This document shows, piece after piece, positions 1 to 11,515 of a stretch of 64,000 nt of DNA. The position numbers and the translations under genes are program-made. The notes under the pieces are model-generated. The model did no database searches. It was not told the DNA's origin and was given only the letters and a program-made list of their open reading frames with translations. This DNA is from Druceiella hillmani (lineage: Eukaryota; Arthropoda; Insecta; Lepidoptera; Hepialidae). The stretch's first letter is position 1; each line of letters starts with the position of its first letter. The DNA lies in NCBI GenBank assembly GCA_039881145.1, contig JAYKKI010000016.1, forward strand, positions 11,460,501-11,524,500, in the 5' to 3' direction.

Positions 1-967
1 TATAGTCTATTTATTTTTTACGTATTATCCAAAAAATACTAAAAGGATTTTGTTTTATTTATGAATTCTGTTGTTCTATTTATGAATAATGTTTTACCTA
101 TGATATAATGCTAGTTTCGTGGTTATCAGCCAATTAGAAAAGAAGATACGTTAATTCGGAATTTCTATAGAAAGCGTATTTGTATGGAAAAACACTTTTA
201 TTTTATAACTAACTAGGTTGTTATGTGTACTAACATTAATTTAGCAATATTTTCCAAAAGGTCCATTCGAATGAAGTGGCGGGTATAGTTTGCTCTTAAT
301 AAAACCTAATGGCTTGGAAAATTTATTTCGGTGTTATATTACGAGAGAATATAATTTACTAAGAAATATTTTTAAAAGACAATTTTGTAATGAATAGCAT
401 TACGTGTTCAAAATTGGTTACAAGGTATAGAATAAAATATAATTAAATTAATAAAACTGTTTGCATTAAGAGAAAGAAATTCAAAATATTTTTTATAGAA
501 ATCATTTTCAAAGCTGACGCCCAATTAATAAAGTTTTCTATCAAAAAACTGAATATTAGAAAAAATAGTTTTGCATATGAATCTAAGTTTAAAACGTTAA
601 ATCGCATCTTAGAGATTGATTAAAAAGAAAAATATTAATTTCGGTTATCGGATTTCCATCGTCGTCTAAAATGCGAATAAAATTACTAAAATATTTTTCA
701 AATGTTATATTATTTTTATCGGTGTCTCGAACTGTTAATAAATTTTGAGTCGATGTTGTTCATTTCATTTCTAAGAGAGATGTTGTTTGAATTTTAACTA
801 AATATATTACTTAATACCTTATAGGATATCAAATATATTTTTAAAAATTATATTTAAAATTATTTAATTTTAAACGGAGTTCACATTTAATCCAATGTAT
901 TAGTTGTAGCGTGGTGATATGAACAAATTCATAAGTCACACCTGCTATACTAATTTAGATTATAACT
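1..967. other. AT-rich intergenic DNA, nothing recognised
   Basis: All six frames are broken by frequent stops and I see no repeat unit, hairpin or protein-like run that I can support. Composition matches the window background. Confidence 0.6.
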
Positions 968-1351
968 TCAACTGGTGTTCGCAATTGACATAAATTGTCG
1001 TCTCTCAAATTTAAGGTGTATATAATCAAAAACTTCATTTTGGAAACCAGATACAACCATACAGCAAAGGCAAAGTAATATAACCAGTACCATCCATTGT
1101 GTTAGGCGACGGTTTAAGATATGAGCATTTGTGTATTCGGGGCCAATTAGTACCATCGGATTTGGTTGATTCTGGAAAACGTTAATATGTAAAGAAAAGA
1201 ATACTGCATTATGTGTGTACATATATAATTTCCCATTGGTCAAACATAAACTTCTGAACAGAATGATAACAAACAGCCATATCGTCTTACCTATTGCACG
1301 ATTCATTGCAAGATACAGCTTAATTTGACCAATAAATGCCTTCATTGTCAA
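968..1351 (-). CDS. hypothetical 127-codon open frame, doubtful gene
   Basis: This is an uninterrupted ATG-to-stop frame on the minus strand. The predicted product has a hydrophobic stretch near residues 20-35 (GKTIWLFVIILF) and a second, more convincing membrane-like segment near residues 85-102 (WMVLVILLCLCCMVV), followed by a charged tail. I do not recognise the family. An open frame of this length is expected roughly once by chance in 64 kb of this composition, so length alone is not evidence. No splice or promoter signal was seen. It may be chance or a fragment of an unknown transmembrane protein. Confidence 0.15.
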   Translation of the reverse strand: MTMKAFIGQIKLYLAMNRAIGKTIWLFVIILFRSLCLTNGKLYMYTHNAVFFSLHINVFQNQPNPMVLIGPEYTNAHILNRRLTQWMVLVILLCLCCMVVSGFQNEVFDYIHLKFERRQFMSIANTS

Positions 1352-1400
1352 TTACCATTTAATTGTTGAAGAACATAATTTATGAAAAATGTTAATATTA

Positions 1401-1432
1401 CATATATTTATATACATATATATATATATATA

Positions 1433-1470
<38 letters not shown>
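1401..1470. repeat. (TA)n microsatellite
   Basis: About 70 bp of nearly pure TA dinucleotides with a single C interruption. The open frame running through it encodes a Tyr-Ile polymer and is an artefact of the repeat. Confidence 0.95.
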
Positions 1471-1471
<1 letters not shown>

Positions 1472-1940
1472 CTCTCCATAGCTCAAGACACCTTGAATAC
1501 AGACTTTGAAAAAAAATATTGCATTATACGAAACACCAAAGCTGACATCCGTGTATCAAATTGTAAATATGCCAGTATTCATGCCAAGCGTGTCTTAATC
1601 AAGTGCATATTACTCCTGCTTCCCTTTTTAGTTCTTAATGAAGAAATAAACGGGTAAGAAAACTTGTTATGGAATAAATTTCATAATGCGAACAGTACCT
1701 TTAACTATTGTGTTTATCGAGGGAAACGCTAATTGTAAAAAAATTATTATTATTCCAAAATACAGAATTTCCTCTTAAAATTGACAGGAATAGTCAAATG
1801 CTATACATTATTTAAACATTATTTGCGGCTTATCCCTATTTTGTATCCTACATTACTTTTCAATTTTAATTCACGCCCTCTCCTGACATCACTTCCGACA
1901 ATTTTGTCTTTTGTTTAATAATTTCGGCCAAATTTAACGA

Positions 1941-1943
1941 TAC

Positions 1944-1995
<52 letters not shown>
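1941..1995. repeat. (TA)n microsatellite
   Basis: About 55 bp of TA dinucleotides with two early CA interruptions ('tacatatata'). Confidence 0.95.
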
Positions 1996-1999
<4 letters not shown>

Positions 2000-2251
2000 C
2001 GCCAACTTATTCATAATAACTCTATCAACATATTTAACTTCGTTTAAAATTGTGGGTACTTAGTATTAAAAATAATGTTATTAGTAATAAATCTTACCAA
2101 TTAATGTACCTTTTTGCAATACATAGTTTCGACGACTGGAATAAATTTTCATCCTAATTTCTTTAATTTTATTTTTGCTTCTAAATTTATTTATTTTTTG
2201 TTTCAGTTAAGAGATTATATATTATTCTCCAATCATTAGTTTAAGTTATTA

Positions 2252-2645
2252 CAATAATAGTTCGATCTTAAAAATAAACTGTAACAAAGTGAACATCTAC
2301 TACTTTAACAAATAGAGTAAAAACTACAAATACAACATGAATTGTCATTCCAATAATAATTAAATCTTAAAAATGAACTGTAATAAAGTGAACATCTCTA
2401 CTACTTTAACAAATAGAGTAAAAACTACAAATACAACATGAATTTTCATTCCAATAATAATTAGATCTTAAAAATAAACTGTAACAAAGTGAACATCTAC
2501 TACTTTAACAAATAAAAACTACAAATACCACATTAAATTTCATTCCAATAATAATTAGATCTTAAAAATAAACTGTAACAAAGTGATCATCTACTACTTT
2601 AACAAATAGAGTAAAAACTATAAATAAAACGTGAATTTTCATTAC
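2252..2645. repeat. tandem repeat, ~4 copies of a ~94-101 bp unit
   Basis: The anchor 'atctta' recurs at 2265, 2364, 2465 and 2559, giving spacings of 99, 101 and 94 bp. Each unit carries 'actgtaacaaagtga', then 'ctactactttaac', then 'cattccaataata'. Units differ by a few substitutions and short indels (copy 3 lacks 'agagta'; copy 2 has an extra 'ct'). The last unit diverges after 'attttcatt'. No open frame is conserved among units, so this is a noncoding minisatellite. Confidence 0.9.
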
Positions 2646-5600
2646 TATCTAGTCATCCATTTACATATTCCGTCCTTCAAAATAAAGTGACGGCGTTAGA
2701 TTTTGCCTTCTCGCATAAACATCATAAACATCCGCAAAAAAACTAGGCTAAATAATTAAATATATACTTTGCTGACGCTAGGATTCTTTTTATAAGCAGA
2801 GATGAGGAAAATTAAGAATCTGGCTTAAAATTCTGTTCAATGGAGAAACATTGTGAAGGCCCTAAGCTTCGGGGCAAAGTAAAAGAATTTATTAATAACA
2901 GCAATAATAACAAATTAATCTATGTGCACAGATGGTGGACTTACTGCAAGAAGAATAGAATCCGTTACAACCGACGACGTGCGCCAAGTGAAATTTTAGG
3001 GCTAATGGTAGACTGTTATCAATAGTAAAGCAATAACCAGAAATCAACACATTTAAACCATTGCCAAAAATAAGAAGAATTTATATTTAGAAATGTTATA
3101 CATAAGTATGAACATAATTAATATGAATTATATAGGACGGTACTGGCAACAAATTAGGGAAAGAAAAAGGCAGTTAGATAATGATGTTCCACGTACAAAA
3201 GGACTTTGAGCCGTAGATCATTATAAACTCCATGTCATTCCGCAATAGAATATTTTAAACAAACCGATTTGACAAATTAAAGTGTGGTTGGCCTAAATAT
3301 ATATTCAAATATTACAAAACTTATTATATTTCATCCGCAAGATTGTTTAACCATATAATATAACCATCATGCTAATGCAATAAACGATCGCGCTGAATTA
3401 TGTTATATACTTAATTATTATACCATTATTTTACTACTGTAAATTATGAAATTTATCTTAAAAAAAGGACAACTCTGGTTATCATTTTCCAGAAAATCTA
3501 AAGAAAAAAAATAAAGTCTGTACCTATATGATACTACATATGCTACTCGATACATATGATTTACTTTATATAACGCGTTGTTGTAAAAAGGTGCAAAGCT
3601 TAAATTTGTTGGTGTAATTATAATTTTTGGTATGAGTTTAAGAGAAAATGCATTTGCCACTTTTATTAATGAAAGAATATGTACAGAAAAACCCTTTGGT
3701 GTGATCGCCATTGTTTCATGATAAAAAAATTATTGTAAAAAAGTAATTACAGTGAATACCTCGATATTTTATTGCCAAAGTATTTTTCCACTATTATCTC
3801 CATAAACTTTTAATTAAATACTAAAATATATACGAATACATAAATAGAAATGTAAGTAATAAAAGTTGAATAAGAAAACATAATAATTTGAAAGGGATTT
3901 AGAAATAACGTATATTTCAATTAATGGCACCCCAAATACTCAGTTATATTAATTTTAAAAATTATTTTTTTAATCTTTTTTTTTTCATAAATGAAACTAT
4001 TTTTAAAATTCTTAGCTCACTCAGTCACTTTTAAATTTTTAGCTTTTTTAGTAACAAGTGAATAATAGCAAATAAATAAAAAATATGTACTTTATAACCT
4101 AATCTAAGTTCTGTATTTATGTGTGTAAAATGTATCGTAATGACAATAATTTATATCACAAATATCTGGTAAATCTATGATTTAGTACAAACGTGAATAT
4201 ATGAAAGGTTCACAACACTTGACCTGTCATTTTGCTTTGTTCATAAACTTTTCCAATGGAATGGAGTATAGTTAATACCATATCAGCCGAGTTTTTCTTG
4301 ATAACTAAATCAAAACCACATGATAGCAGTGGTAACACATTGTCATAATTGTAAAATCAGTAATTTTATAGGTTGAATGCATGTGCTTGTGCAACGTGAT
4401 AATATTTTGTATTTCAGCTATTACTAAGTAATTCATGTATAGGCAGTAATATAATCAACATCTATTTGTCTATCTTTCTGTCTGTTCCCTTATAATTTGA
4501 GATCTATTGAATTTATTTTGATAAGGTTTTTGCCATAGTATAGGTTGTTTATTCTGGCATATTATAGATTGTTTATTCTAATCGATATTACGTTTTTTAA
4601 TTTAATTTTTGTTTTTTAATTTTCTTTTTGAGAGCAATGAATATTTATTCTGATTATTACTAGTGTATATCTGACAGTTGGTATTAGGTGGTATCATTAC
4701 GTGAAAAATATACCACTACTGAAAATACATATTTTTTACTCAGTTAATTTGCTTATTAGTGCTTTAGTTTAGAGTTCATTTGCTTATTATTCCGTTTACT
4801 TATTATTATTTATGTGTAACGCAAAATTACCTCAGATTTCTGCAAGTTGTTATAAATAACGAGCATAATTTAAGTGAAAAGTAAATAAATTTATTGATTG
4901 TATATAAATTTACGTAATATAGCAATAAAAAATAATGCAGTTGTACCCTTTTATATTATGGGAACAAAGACAGAACTATTTTTATGATTTAACAATATTG
5001 CACCTTGATGACAAATTACCAATAATTTAATACAAACAAACGACACTTTTGTACATCCGCGAAGGTCGTCGAGCGGTTAAATACCTTGAAAGAGTAGAAA
5101 TGGAAATCGGTTTTGGAAGGTTGTATTGCAATTAGATTATGAATACGCGAGAGTAACAAGTTATTTGGTACGAAGAAAGAAGGTATTCTCGATAGAATAG
5201 AGTACAATATATACATTCGCCAAACAATCAAAACATAAGTTTTATAAGTAAAATATCTTTTCTTAAGTACAAGTAATAAAAACCTAGCATATGTACCCTT
5301 CAATAAATTTGAAGATGAAATCAAAGAAAAACATTTTGTTAGGAACTATGTTACGTTAAAATTAAAGTATTCTAAAAAAATATATGACTCATTCTAAGTA
5401 ATTCATGTGTTTGAACAGTAGACTAGAGGTTGAGTAACACCCACGTCTAATGCTTATTCTGAAAATATGAAACCTTCACAAGGTGACTTGCGTATCAGTA
5501 CCAAAAAGGTCATTATCGTCGTCCACCTCGTTAAGAATTCAAAAGAAGTTTTTATACCTTGCGCCATCACTAGTACTTAAGACATGAGTACATTTACATA

Positions 5601-5939
5601 CTTTGTAAGTTTGTTTGAGACGACCGTCTTAAGTTATTTTTAAGAATAATTTTTTAAATTTTTTTCATAGGCATGTTCATAATTATGTGAAATAGGCATT
5701 AGGCTAGTTAACAGTGTAATAAAAGAAAGGATTGTCTTTATTGACATGCAGCTGTTGACATTGATCGAAACTCTGATGCAGCAGCATCAATTCTGATGTA
5801 ATTCCGATGATGATTTTAACAAACTTCAAAAAGACGTAAACTGACAAGACACTACACTGCTCCAGAATACTCTCTTAAAATCTACAGAGTTATTATACAC
5901 ACTACAAAGTTGAATATACGGTGCCAATGACAGATTAAA
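2646..5939. other. AT-rich intergenic DNA
   Basis: No gene is supported. Small open frames (for example 2840-3025 and 5016-5324) lack family resemblance and splice context. Near 4527-4590 the phrase 'ttgtttattct' occurs twice about 26 bp apart. Around 4470-4500 there is a short 'tctgtctgtt'-type stretch that may be an eroded end of the dispersed repeat described elsewhere. Confidence 0.5.
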
Positions 5940-6184
5940 ATGAATAACGATGAAAGAGTCACAGTCCGAAAAAATGGTATATTAAGGAACTGTAAAATAT
6001 GTGATTTCTGGATATCCTTAATGATTCAGATTATTATACTACTAAGATACAGAATTTCACAAACCCCTGTCGTAGCTTATATACCAATACAAAATATTGT
6101 TGACTTCAGCGCTATAACACAGATGCAAACTTTGAGGGACGAGAAAGACGTGGAATTGATACCGCTTTCTATAAAATAAAAGAC

Positions 6185-7090
6185 TTTTTGCTTTCACTAC
6201 TTTCATCTGTCGAACAATAACTGAAGCAGTGAATGCAGTTAAAATATTTTTCCAGCTGAATAAATGGCCTAAAAGTTATAGTCGACCACTTTTCTAATCT
6301 TTTGTCAGAGCTTTGTGCTGTTGTTTGTGCTCAGTCAAGCATTTCTTATTGAAAAGCAAATTAAAAAATTGAAAAATTTAGTATTAATATCATTGAAGTG
6401 AAGAGTATTATAGAAGATATATGTAAACAAATAAGAAATAGATTACGAAATCAGTATTTAGGAAAACAAACCTGACAACTCTATAATAAACTAAAAAATG
6501 AAGATAAAATTAATGCAGTTAGAAATATTTGACCAATAGACTCGAAAACTCTTCAGCAGTGCAATTGGATATTTCAAACAATGGACTGAGCAGATGACAC
6601 ATTTTGATATTTTTGCTTAAATGACTTTAAACGACGTTGGCAACAAATGGAAAAAAACTATAGAATCTTTAAATCGAAAAAGTACAGTAGTAGACGTTTC
6701 ATTCTATGAAAAGTACATGTACTTAAAATCGTTTATTGAATGTGTAGTATCTTATTAATTAACAGCAGAAGACATGCAATAAAAGTGGAAACATTTTGAA
6801 AAGCAAAAAAAACGGAAGAACGAGAAAGAAAATCAAATCGCAAATGGTGCCTTTTTGCGATCTCAGGCCACAGTGCTCATGTGGAATAAATATTTTCGTT
6901 GATGAAAGTTAGCACAGTGAGAAGCATCTTAATTTGTCGTTCCTGCAAATTAAATGCATATATAAATATGAAATGGCACGCATAGAATTTTACAACTAGG
7001 TTGAAGATGAAAAAGTGTAACTTAAAAAAGCTAAATCTTTAGAAAAATGAAGGGTACGAAGAAAAAGAAGCAATGAGGACGAGGCGTAAA
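6185..7090 (+). pseudogene. decayed coding relic of unknown family
   Basis: The three forward frames taken in turn give a succession of protein-like runs separated by stops and frameshifts. They include SSAIGYFKQWTEQMTHFDIF (~6553-6612), then NDVGNKWKKTIESLNRKS and VVDVSFYEKYMYLKSFIECV (~6627-6753), then KWKHFEKQKKRKNEKE (~6785-6832), LNLSFLQIKCIYKYEMARIE (~6930-6989) and a basic tail RVRRKRSNEDEA (~7048-7083). Tryptophan, cysteine and phenylalanine use is unlike random AT-rich translation. I do not recognise the family. A mobile-element protein or domesticated derivative is the likeliest source, but that is inference. At least five stops or shifts make it inactive. The 79-codon open frame just upstream (5940-6179) could belong to it, without proof. 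Confidence 0.5.
6923..6945 (+). repeat. 23-bp inverted repeat, partner at 8244-8266
   Basis: The sequence from 'agcatctt' to 'gttcctg' matches the reverse complement of 8244-8266 perfectly over 23 bp, with unrelated flanks. It lies inside the coding relic. It may be a piece of that relic copied elsewhere in opposite orientation. Confidence 0.7.
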
Positions 7091-7209
7091 CCTACAAAAC
7101 TATAACGTCATTGATTTTTATCTGACTTTTAATTTATCTCTACCAAAAACTACAAACAGAATATTTTAGTCTAAGTTCCAATTGTAAAAAAAGGCGTGAC
7201 TGAACTGAA

Positions 7210-7211
<2 letters not shown>

Positions 7212-7256
<45 letters not shown>
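7212..7256. repeat. (TA)n microsatellite
   Basis: About 45 bp of pure TA dinucleotides. Confidence 0.95.
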
Positions 7257-7258
<2 letters not shown>

Positions 7259-9035
7259 TATAATAAATATATAAATGATAAAATATTAAACGAGATTTAG
7301 AATTATCGACGTTCTACCATTTATGCCATGCCTAAGCTAGACTGAAAAAAGATTTCGACCGACACTTTTCTATAGTATGAGTGTATTCACAAGCGCAGGT
7401 CAAATTATTTTTCAACTGGCTTTCTATTGGAAGCATATCATCTGCCAGACCGTTTCCAATTCGGTATGTATTTATTCGCATTATCAATTGTACACTATTA
7501 TTCTATCATTTATTAAATATTTAAAATTGGTAAATTAAAATAATTATTCCGCGTATCCATTTATTTTCATAATTAATCAAACTTTATTTAGATTGTTTTA
7601 GCAAATTTAATAATTCGTTATATTCATTTAAATGTTTAAAATTATATGAATTAATCATTTTAATAATATACTAACAAACACTTCTTCAGAGATGAGTGGT
7701 CCACCATTTTTTTCCTGCTGGTTTCCGATTGTAAGCCGACCATTTGCCAAATTGTTTTTATGTATACGTGTTTACACTAAATTTAATTCTTACTATTCAT
7801 TAAAATTTTTAGGATAATTAAATTTAATTTTATAAGTAATTTAAATTTAATTTAATGATAATTATTAACAATTTAATTTCAACTAATTTAAATAAAAATA
7901 TTTTTAAACTTATATTTTGATATCTTCTATTTGCATCAACAAAAGTTTACAACTGATACCAAAGTTAAATCACACAATAATGTTCACATATCTTAAAACT
8001 AACAATATTACACTAAAATATTTTTATTCCTGTAGATAATATATACAAATTATTACATAATATATAGCGAAAGAAATTTCGTTCCAGCCAGGTGTCCCAC
8101 GACACCTCTCGTTCTTTTTTTTAAGTAATTTTTTTCTTTATTAATATTTTTAATGAATTATCTAAAAAATCTGAATCAAAAAAGTTTCAGAGTGCCAATT
8201 CCAGAATGATATTATTCAAAAAGGAAAGGAAGCAACATAATAACAGGAACGACAAATTAAGATGCTGAACGTATTATGTTGATGTATGCTTGGTGTTGGC
8301 ATTCAGTTTTATTCTCTAGATCGTTTCATCGTGATTCCAAAGTATGTAAGTTGGATAAAAAAAAAGAATGAGCCTGTCGTGGAATATAACAGCTTAATAT
8401 ATACAAAATAAGCTTCTAATATAAATACAATAAATTTAATAAACTTAGAAAATACATTGTATTTCACAGCGTTATTTCTTTAGTGATCTCCAATGAGATT
8501 TCGCTTGCCTAAATTTCAATATGCAAAGTTCGTTAAGGTTTTTGCACATTCATATCAAGTATTTGGTTGAGCTCATCAAACAATATAATCATTTTAATTT
8601 ATTTTGGAACTGTACCTTTAGCAAATATTTTCTATACTTTTAATATTAATATGTTACACTCATAAGGATTTCTTACGACGAATATAATGTAATTATTATT
8701 GTAACTGAACATATGTCAAAACCCTGAATCATTACATTAGACTGCCCTTATAATGTAATTACTGAGTGTAATATATTGATTTAATCATAAAATTAAAATT
8801 TAATTTCAAATAAAAATTTATTAAAAAAAGTGGATTAAAACAATGATGAGTCACTTAAAACTCTTCTTCAGAATTTAATTTTAGACAGTAAAAAATTATT
8901 CTATTCCAAAAATTCATCTAATTTTCTGAAATAAATTGAGCATGTTCAAAAATGTATATTTGAACCTCTAAAATGTGGTTTTAAAACTACATTACCGAAA
9001 TGACTTCACGCCCAAATAATAAAACGGAAAAAAAA
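7257..9035. other. AT-rich intergenic DNA with a faint duplication
   Basis: No gene is supported. Segments near 7412-7475 and 7705-7765 look like diverged direct copies (both read as a '...ctgg.tttc..ttg.aag....ctgccagacc...ttt' type string). A short hairpin 'aggtgtc-ccac-gacacct' lies near 8090-8107. The inverted 23-mer at 8244-8266 is described separately. Confidence 0.4.
8244..8266 (-). repeat. 23-bp inverted repeat, partner at 6923-6945
   Basis: Perfect reverse complement of 6923-6945. The flanks do not match. Confidence 0.7.
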
Positions 9036-9039
9036 CTTC

Positions 9040-9240
9040 TAAAGCATAAAAAGAACTCGTCCTACGAGGACTCATACACATATAAATATTTAAGGGTACA
9101 TAGTATTTTTATTAAATTGTTCAAACAATTTGTTACCAATATACCTTTCCCGTGTGTAAGAATGTCTTAAATTTATAAAAAAAACTATGAGATTTAAATC
9201 ATCGCTCTATTTTTTAGGTAAATTTTAGTTAATTTTCTAA
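9040..9240 (+). repeat. dispersed repeat family B, copy 1
   Basis: Shares ordered words with 56180-56420 and 58424-58600: 'gaactcg', then 'acgagg', then 'atatttaagg', 'gtatttttatta', 'ccttcc'-like text and 'gtaagaa'. All three copies are in the same orientation and have clearly diverged. No coding potential. It is probably the 3' end of a retroelement or an old noncoding transposon. Confidence 0.55.
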
Positions 9241-10370
9241 TAACGCTGTATTTTTCATAATACTGACTTTAGCAGTTTCGTACTGTCTGTGGGAAATTAC
9301 AATAAAATTTCTAATACACTATCTTATGTAATATTTTGAAAAATGATATTATGGAATCTTTATACTTTGCTCAGCCTACACAACATGTGATACTAAAGTA
9401 TAAGGTATTTAATTTGCTTCTTTAAAATTTCCTTAGAAAATATTTTTGAGTGTTAACTAAAAAAATATGGTTTATCATGATGTATCATATAAACTATTTT
9501 CTAAGACAAATGGTTGGGAAACATAACATCACCATCAGTAATCTCTTAAGGTACGGATTCCTAAAAATGAACTCTTCCAAAACGAGAAAACACTCACCAA
9601 TGTTTTAAAGATAAAAACATATCGTGATCCATGTAGATATTTTAAACGAATTTATAAGTTCTTATAATCCCTATCTGACGTTGGATACAATGGTTCAGTT
9701 TGGTTTAAAAATTATTTTTTTCTGAAATCTAAAATTTTCATTCCAAGGAATATTAATAATTTGTTGCATTAAAAGGTGGATACGTTCAAGCGTTAATCAG
9801 TTTGATTTTTATTGGGTTATTAGAATTATAGATAGCTTCACTAATATACATATATTAGTGAAGCAATACGCTAACGTTTTGTACAAAAATGGTAAAAGTT
9901 GTAAATACTCTACAAATTTCTATAAACATATACATAAAATTTGTACAAATCGTACCCAATATACGTGAAAAATAAATATTTGCATTAAAATAATATTCAA
10001 ACATGGCCCGCACAATATTCTTTCAGAAAGTGGTTCTGCTCATTTATAACAACATTTTTATCACAAAAATTCAATACCCTTTAACTTCATTCCAAACGGC
10101 ATTAATTTGATCACTCCATGTTTCATTTTTCCGTTTCCGGCTGTTGAACTGTGAACACTATTTCTATAGTCTCTGATATAATCAAGTGAAAACAAATAGT
10201 TCGAGGTGATATCAAACACTTACTGCGTTCGAAAACAATAGGAGAAATATTATGAAGTATGTACAAATAACCAGTTTTTCATAAATTATTGGAATTGTTC
10301 AAATATAAAACACAAAATACATCAAAAATTTGGACGTTAGAAACAATCAATCATTAATATCTGACGTAAA
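9241..10370. other. AT-rich intergenic DNA
   Basis: No gene is supported. A hairpin at 9835-9864 is listed separately. Confidence 0.5.
9835..9864. repeat. perfect hairpin, 14-nt arms, 2-nt loop
   Basis: 'gcttcactaatata' at 9835-9848 is followed after 'ca' by its exact reverse complement. Confidence 0.9.
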
Positions 10371-10371
10371 C

Positions 10372-10404
10372 ACAACTGACATTGGTTAACATTAATGTCA
10401 GTGT
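10372..10404. repeat. short inverted repeat near the half-LINE 5' end
   Basis: 'actgacatt' and 'aatgtcagt' flank about 11 bp including 'ggttaac'. It lies about 90 bp upstream of the ORF1 start. The downstream text 'gtcagtgttgcc' could be close to the 5' end of the element. Confidence 0.6.
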
Positions 10405-10490
10405 TGCCAACAAAGAAAAATATTTCTACCTAATACGTATTCGTTACTATCTTATACGTTACGTTTCGCTACACACAAAAACTTTACAAG

Positions 10491-11054
10491 ATGGATGGAC
10501 AATTTCCAATTTTGTTCGAAAGGATGAAGATCGGGATGGAAGTCCAATCTAACACTATAATGGCAAAAATTGACGAGAAACTAGTTCCTTTAGTGGAGGA
10601 GAACAGAAATCTAAGGGCAAAGATAGAAAAATTAGAGAATGAGTTGGAGTACCTTAAAAGAGGACAGCGAGAAAATAATATTATTATATTTGGCTTAGAG
10701 GAAACAGAAACATCTAAACTAGACTTAATACGAAAATTAAACGAACATCTCAAACAAGACCTTGAAATAAAGTTAGAAAACTCTGAAGTCAACAAAATAC
10801 ATCGTTTAGGGTACAAAAAACTAGAAAGTAATAAGTCGAGGCCGATCTTACGCTCGTTTGTAAACAATTGGAAGAAGACTGAAATTATTAAAAACAGCAA
10901 GAATTTAAAGAAAATTTACATCACCGAGGACTACCCAAAAGAAATGCTGCAAAAAAGAAAACAGTTACAATCAGAGTTAGTAGAAGAGAGGAATAAGAGA
11001 AATATTGCCTACCTGAAATACGACAGACTTATAGTGAAACAGACCATTGACTAA
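10491..11054 (+). CDS. LINE ORF1-like RNA-binding protein, intact
   Basis: 187 codons with no interruption. Residues about 25-60 form a charged helix suited to a coiled coil (PLVEENRNLRAKIEKLENEL). Residues 61-75 read RENNIIIFGLEE, the first strand of the RRM-like fold seen in ORF1 proteins of many insect LINEs. This is followed by an 'IHRLG' strand and the 'RPILRSF' strand (~100-125). The C-terminal third (IYITEDYPKEMLQKRK ... YLKYDRLIV) matches the basic C-terminal domain of that class, where the usual phrase is 'I.EDFP.E...RK'. Such proteins trimerise and bind element RNA. The first ATG follows 'ttacaag' and gives the full coiled coil. Just past the stop, the -1 frame continues as protein-like text (DERSEIETSTSPTGG to about 11245), suggesting a slightly longer ancestral protein truncated by an indel. 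The antisense open frame here is a shadow. Confidence 0.8.
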   Translation: MDGQFPILFERMKIGMEVQSNTIMAKIDEKLVPLVEENRNLRAKIEKLENELEYLKRGQRENNIIIFGLEETETSKLDLIRKLNEHLKQDLEIKLENSEVNKIHRLGYKKLESNKSRPILRSFVNNWKKTEIIKNSKNLKKIYITEDYPKEMLQKRKQLQSELVEERNKRNIAYLKYDRLIVKQTID

Positions 11055-11491
11055 CTAAAGAAAAGGATGAGAGATCAGAGATCGAGACTTCTACTTCACC
11101 GACTGGTGGCACTAGCCAGTCAAAAAAGCAACAAACTCGTTATCCAGCGATATTCAAAAGGTCATCTGGCTTTGTAGATGCCTTCGACATGACGCGGGCT
11201 AGATCGAACTCTCTCTCAAATTTAGCTGTCAATAAAGAACAATAGCAATTAAACAACGGCAAACGGAATCTAAAACCAACCAAGGCAACTGATAACAAAA
11301 ACATAACAAACCTCAAAACTTCCCCAAGTCATCGTGGGGAAAAGAGACCACAACCTTCCAACAAAAGAAGAAGACAAAGATAAACTGAATAGAAAAGGTT
11401 GGAAGAGGCCTTTGACAACTGGCAAATTTTCTTTAATTTTAAGTTTGGTTATATAAAGAATTGTATAATAAATTCGAATAAAAGGGCTATA

Positions 11492-11513
11492 GTATTATTA
11501 TTATTATTATTAT
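11492..11513. repeat. (ATT)n tail of the half-LINE
   Basis: Seven ATT/TTA units directly follow the 3' region of the ORF1-only element, as expected for a retrotransposon tail. Confidence 0.8.
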
Positions 11514-11515
11514 GT

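Larger units (their letters stand above)
10400..11515 (+). mobile_element. non-LTR 'half-LINE' element carrying only ORF1
   Basis: The unit begins a little upstream of the ORF1 start, contains one intact ORF1-like gene, then about 440 bp of noncoding or frame-shifted 3' region, and ends with an (ATT)n tail at 11492-11513. Simple-sequence tails of this kind are known for several non-LTR clades such as I and RTE. No endonuclease or reverse transcriptase ORF2 lies between ORF1 and the tail. Either ORF2 was deleted, or this is a non-autonomous lineage comparable to mammalian HAL1 elements. Exact ends and target-site duplications could not be fixed by eye. Confidence 0.65.

Noticed and set aside
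10484..10900. 138-codon minus-strand open frame opposite the LINE ORF1-like gene
   Set aside because: Antisense shadow of the ORF1 gene, whose plus-strand product shows recognisable domains.
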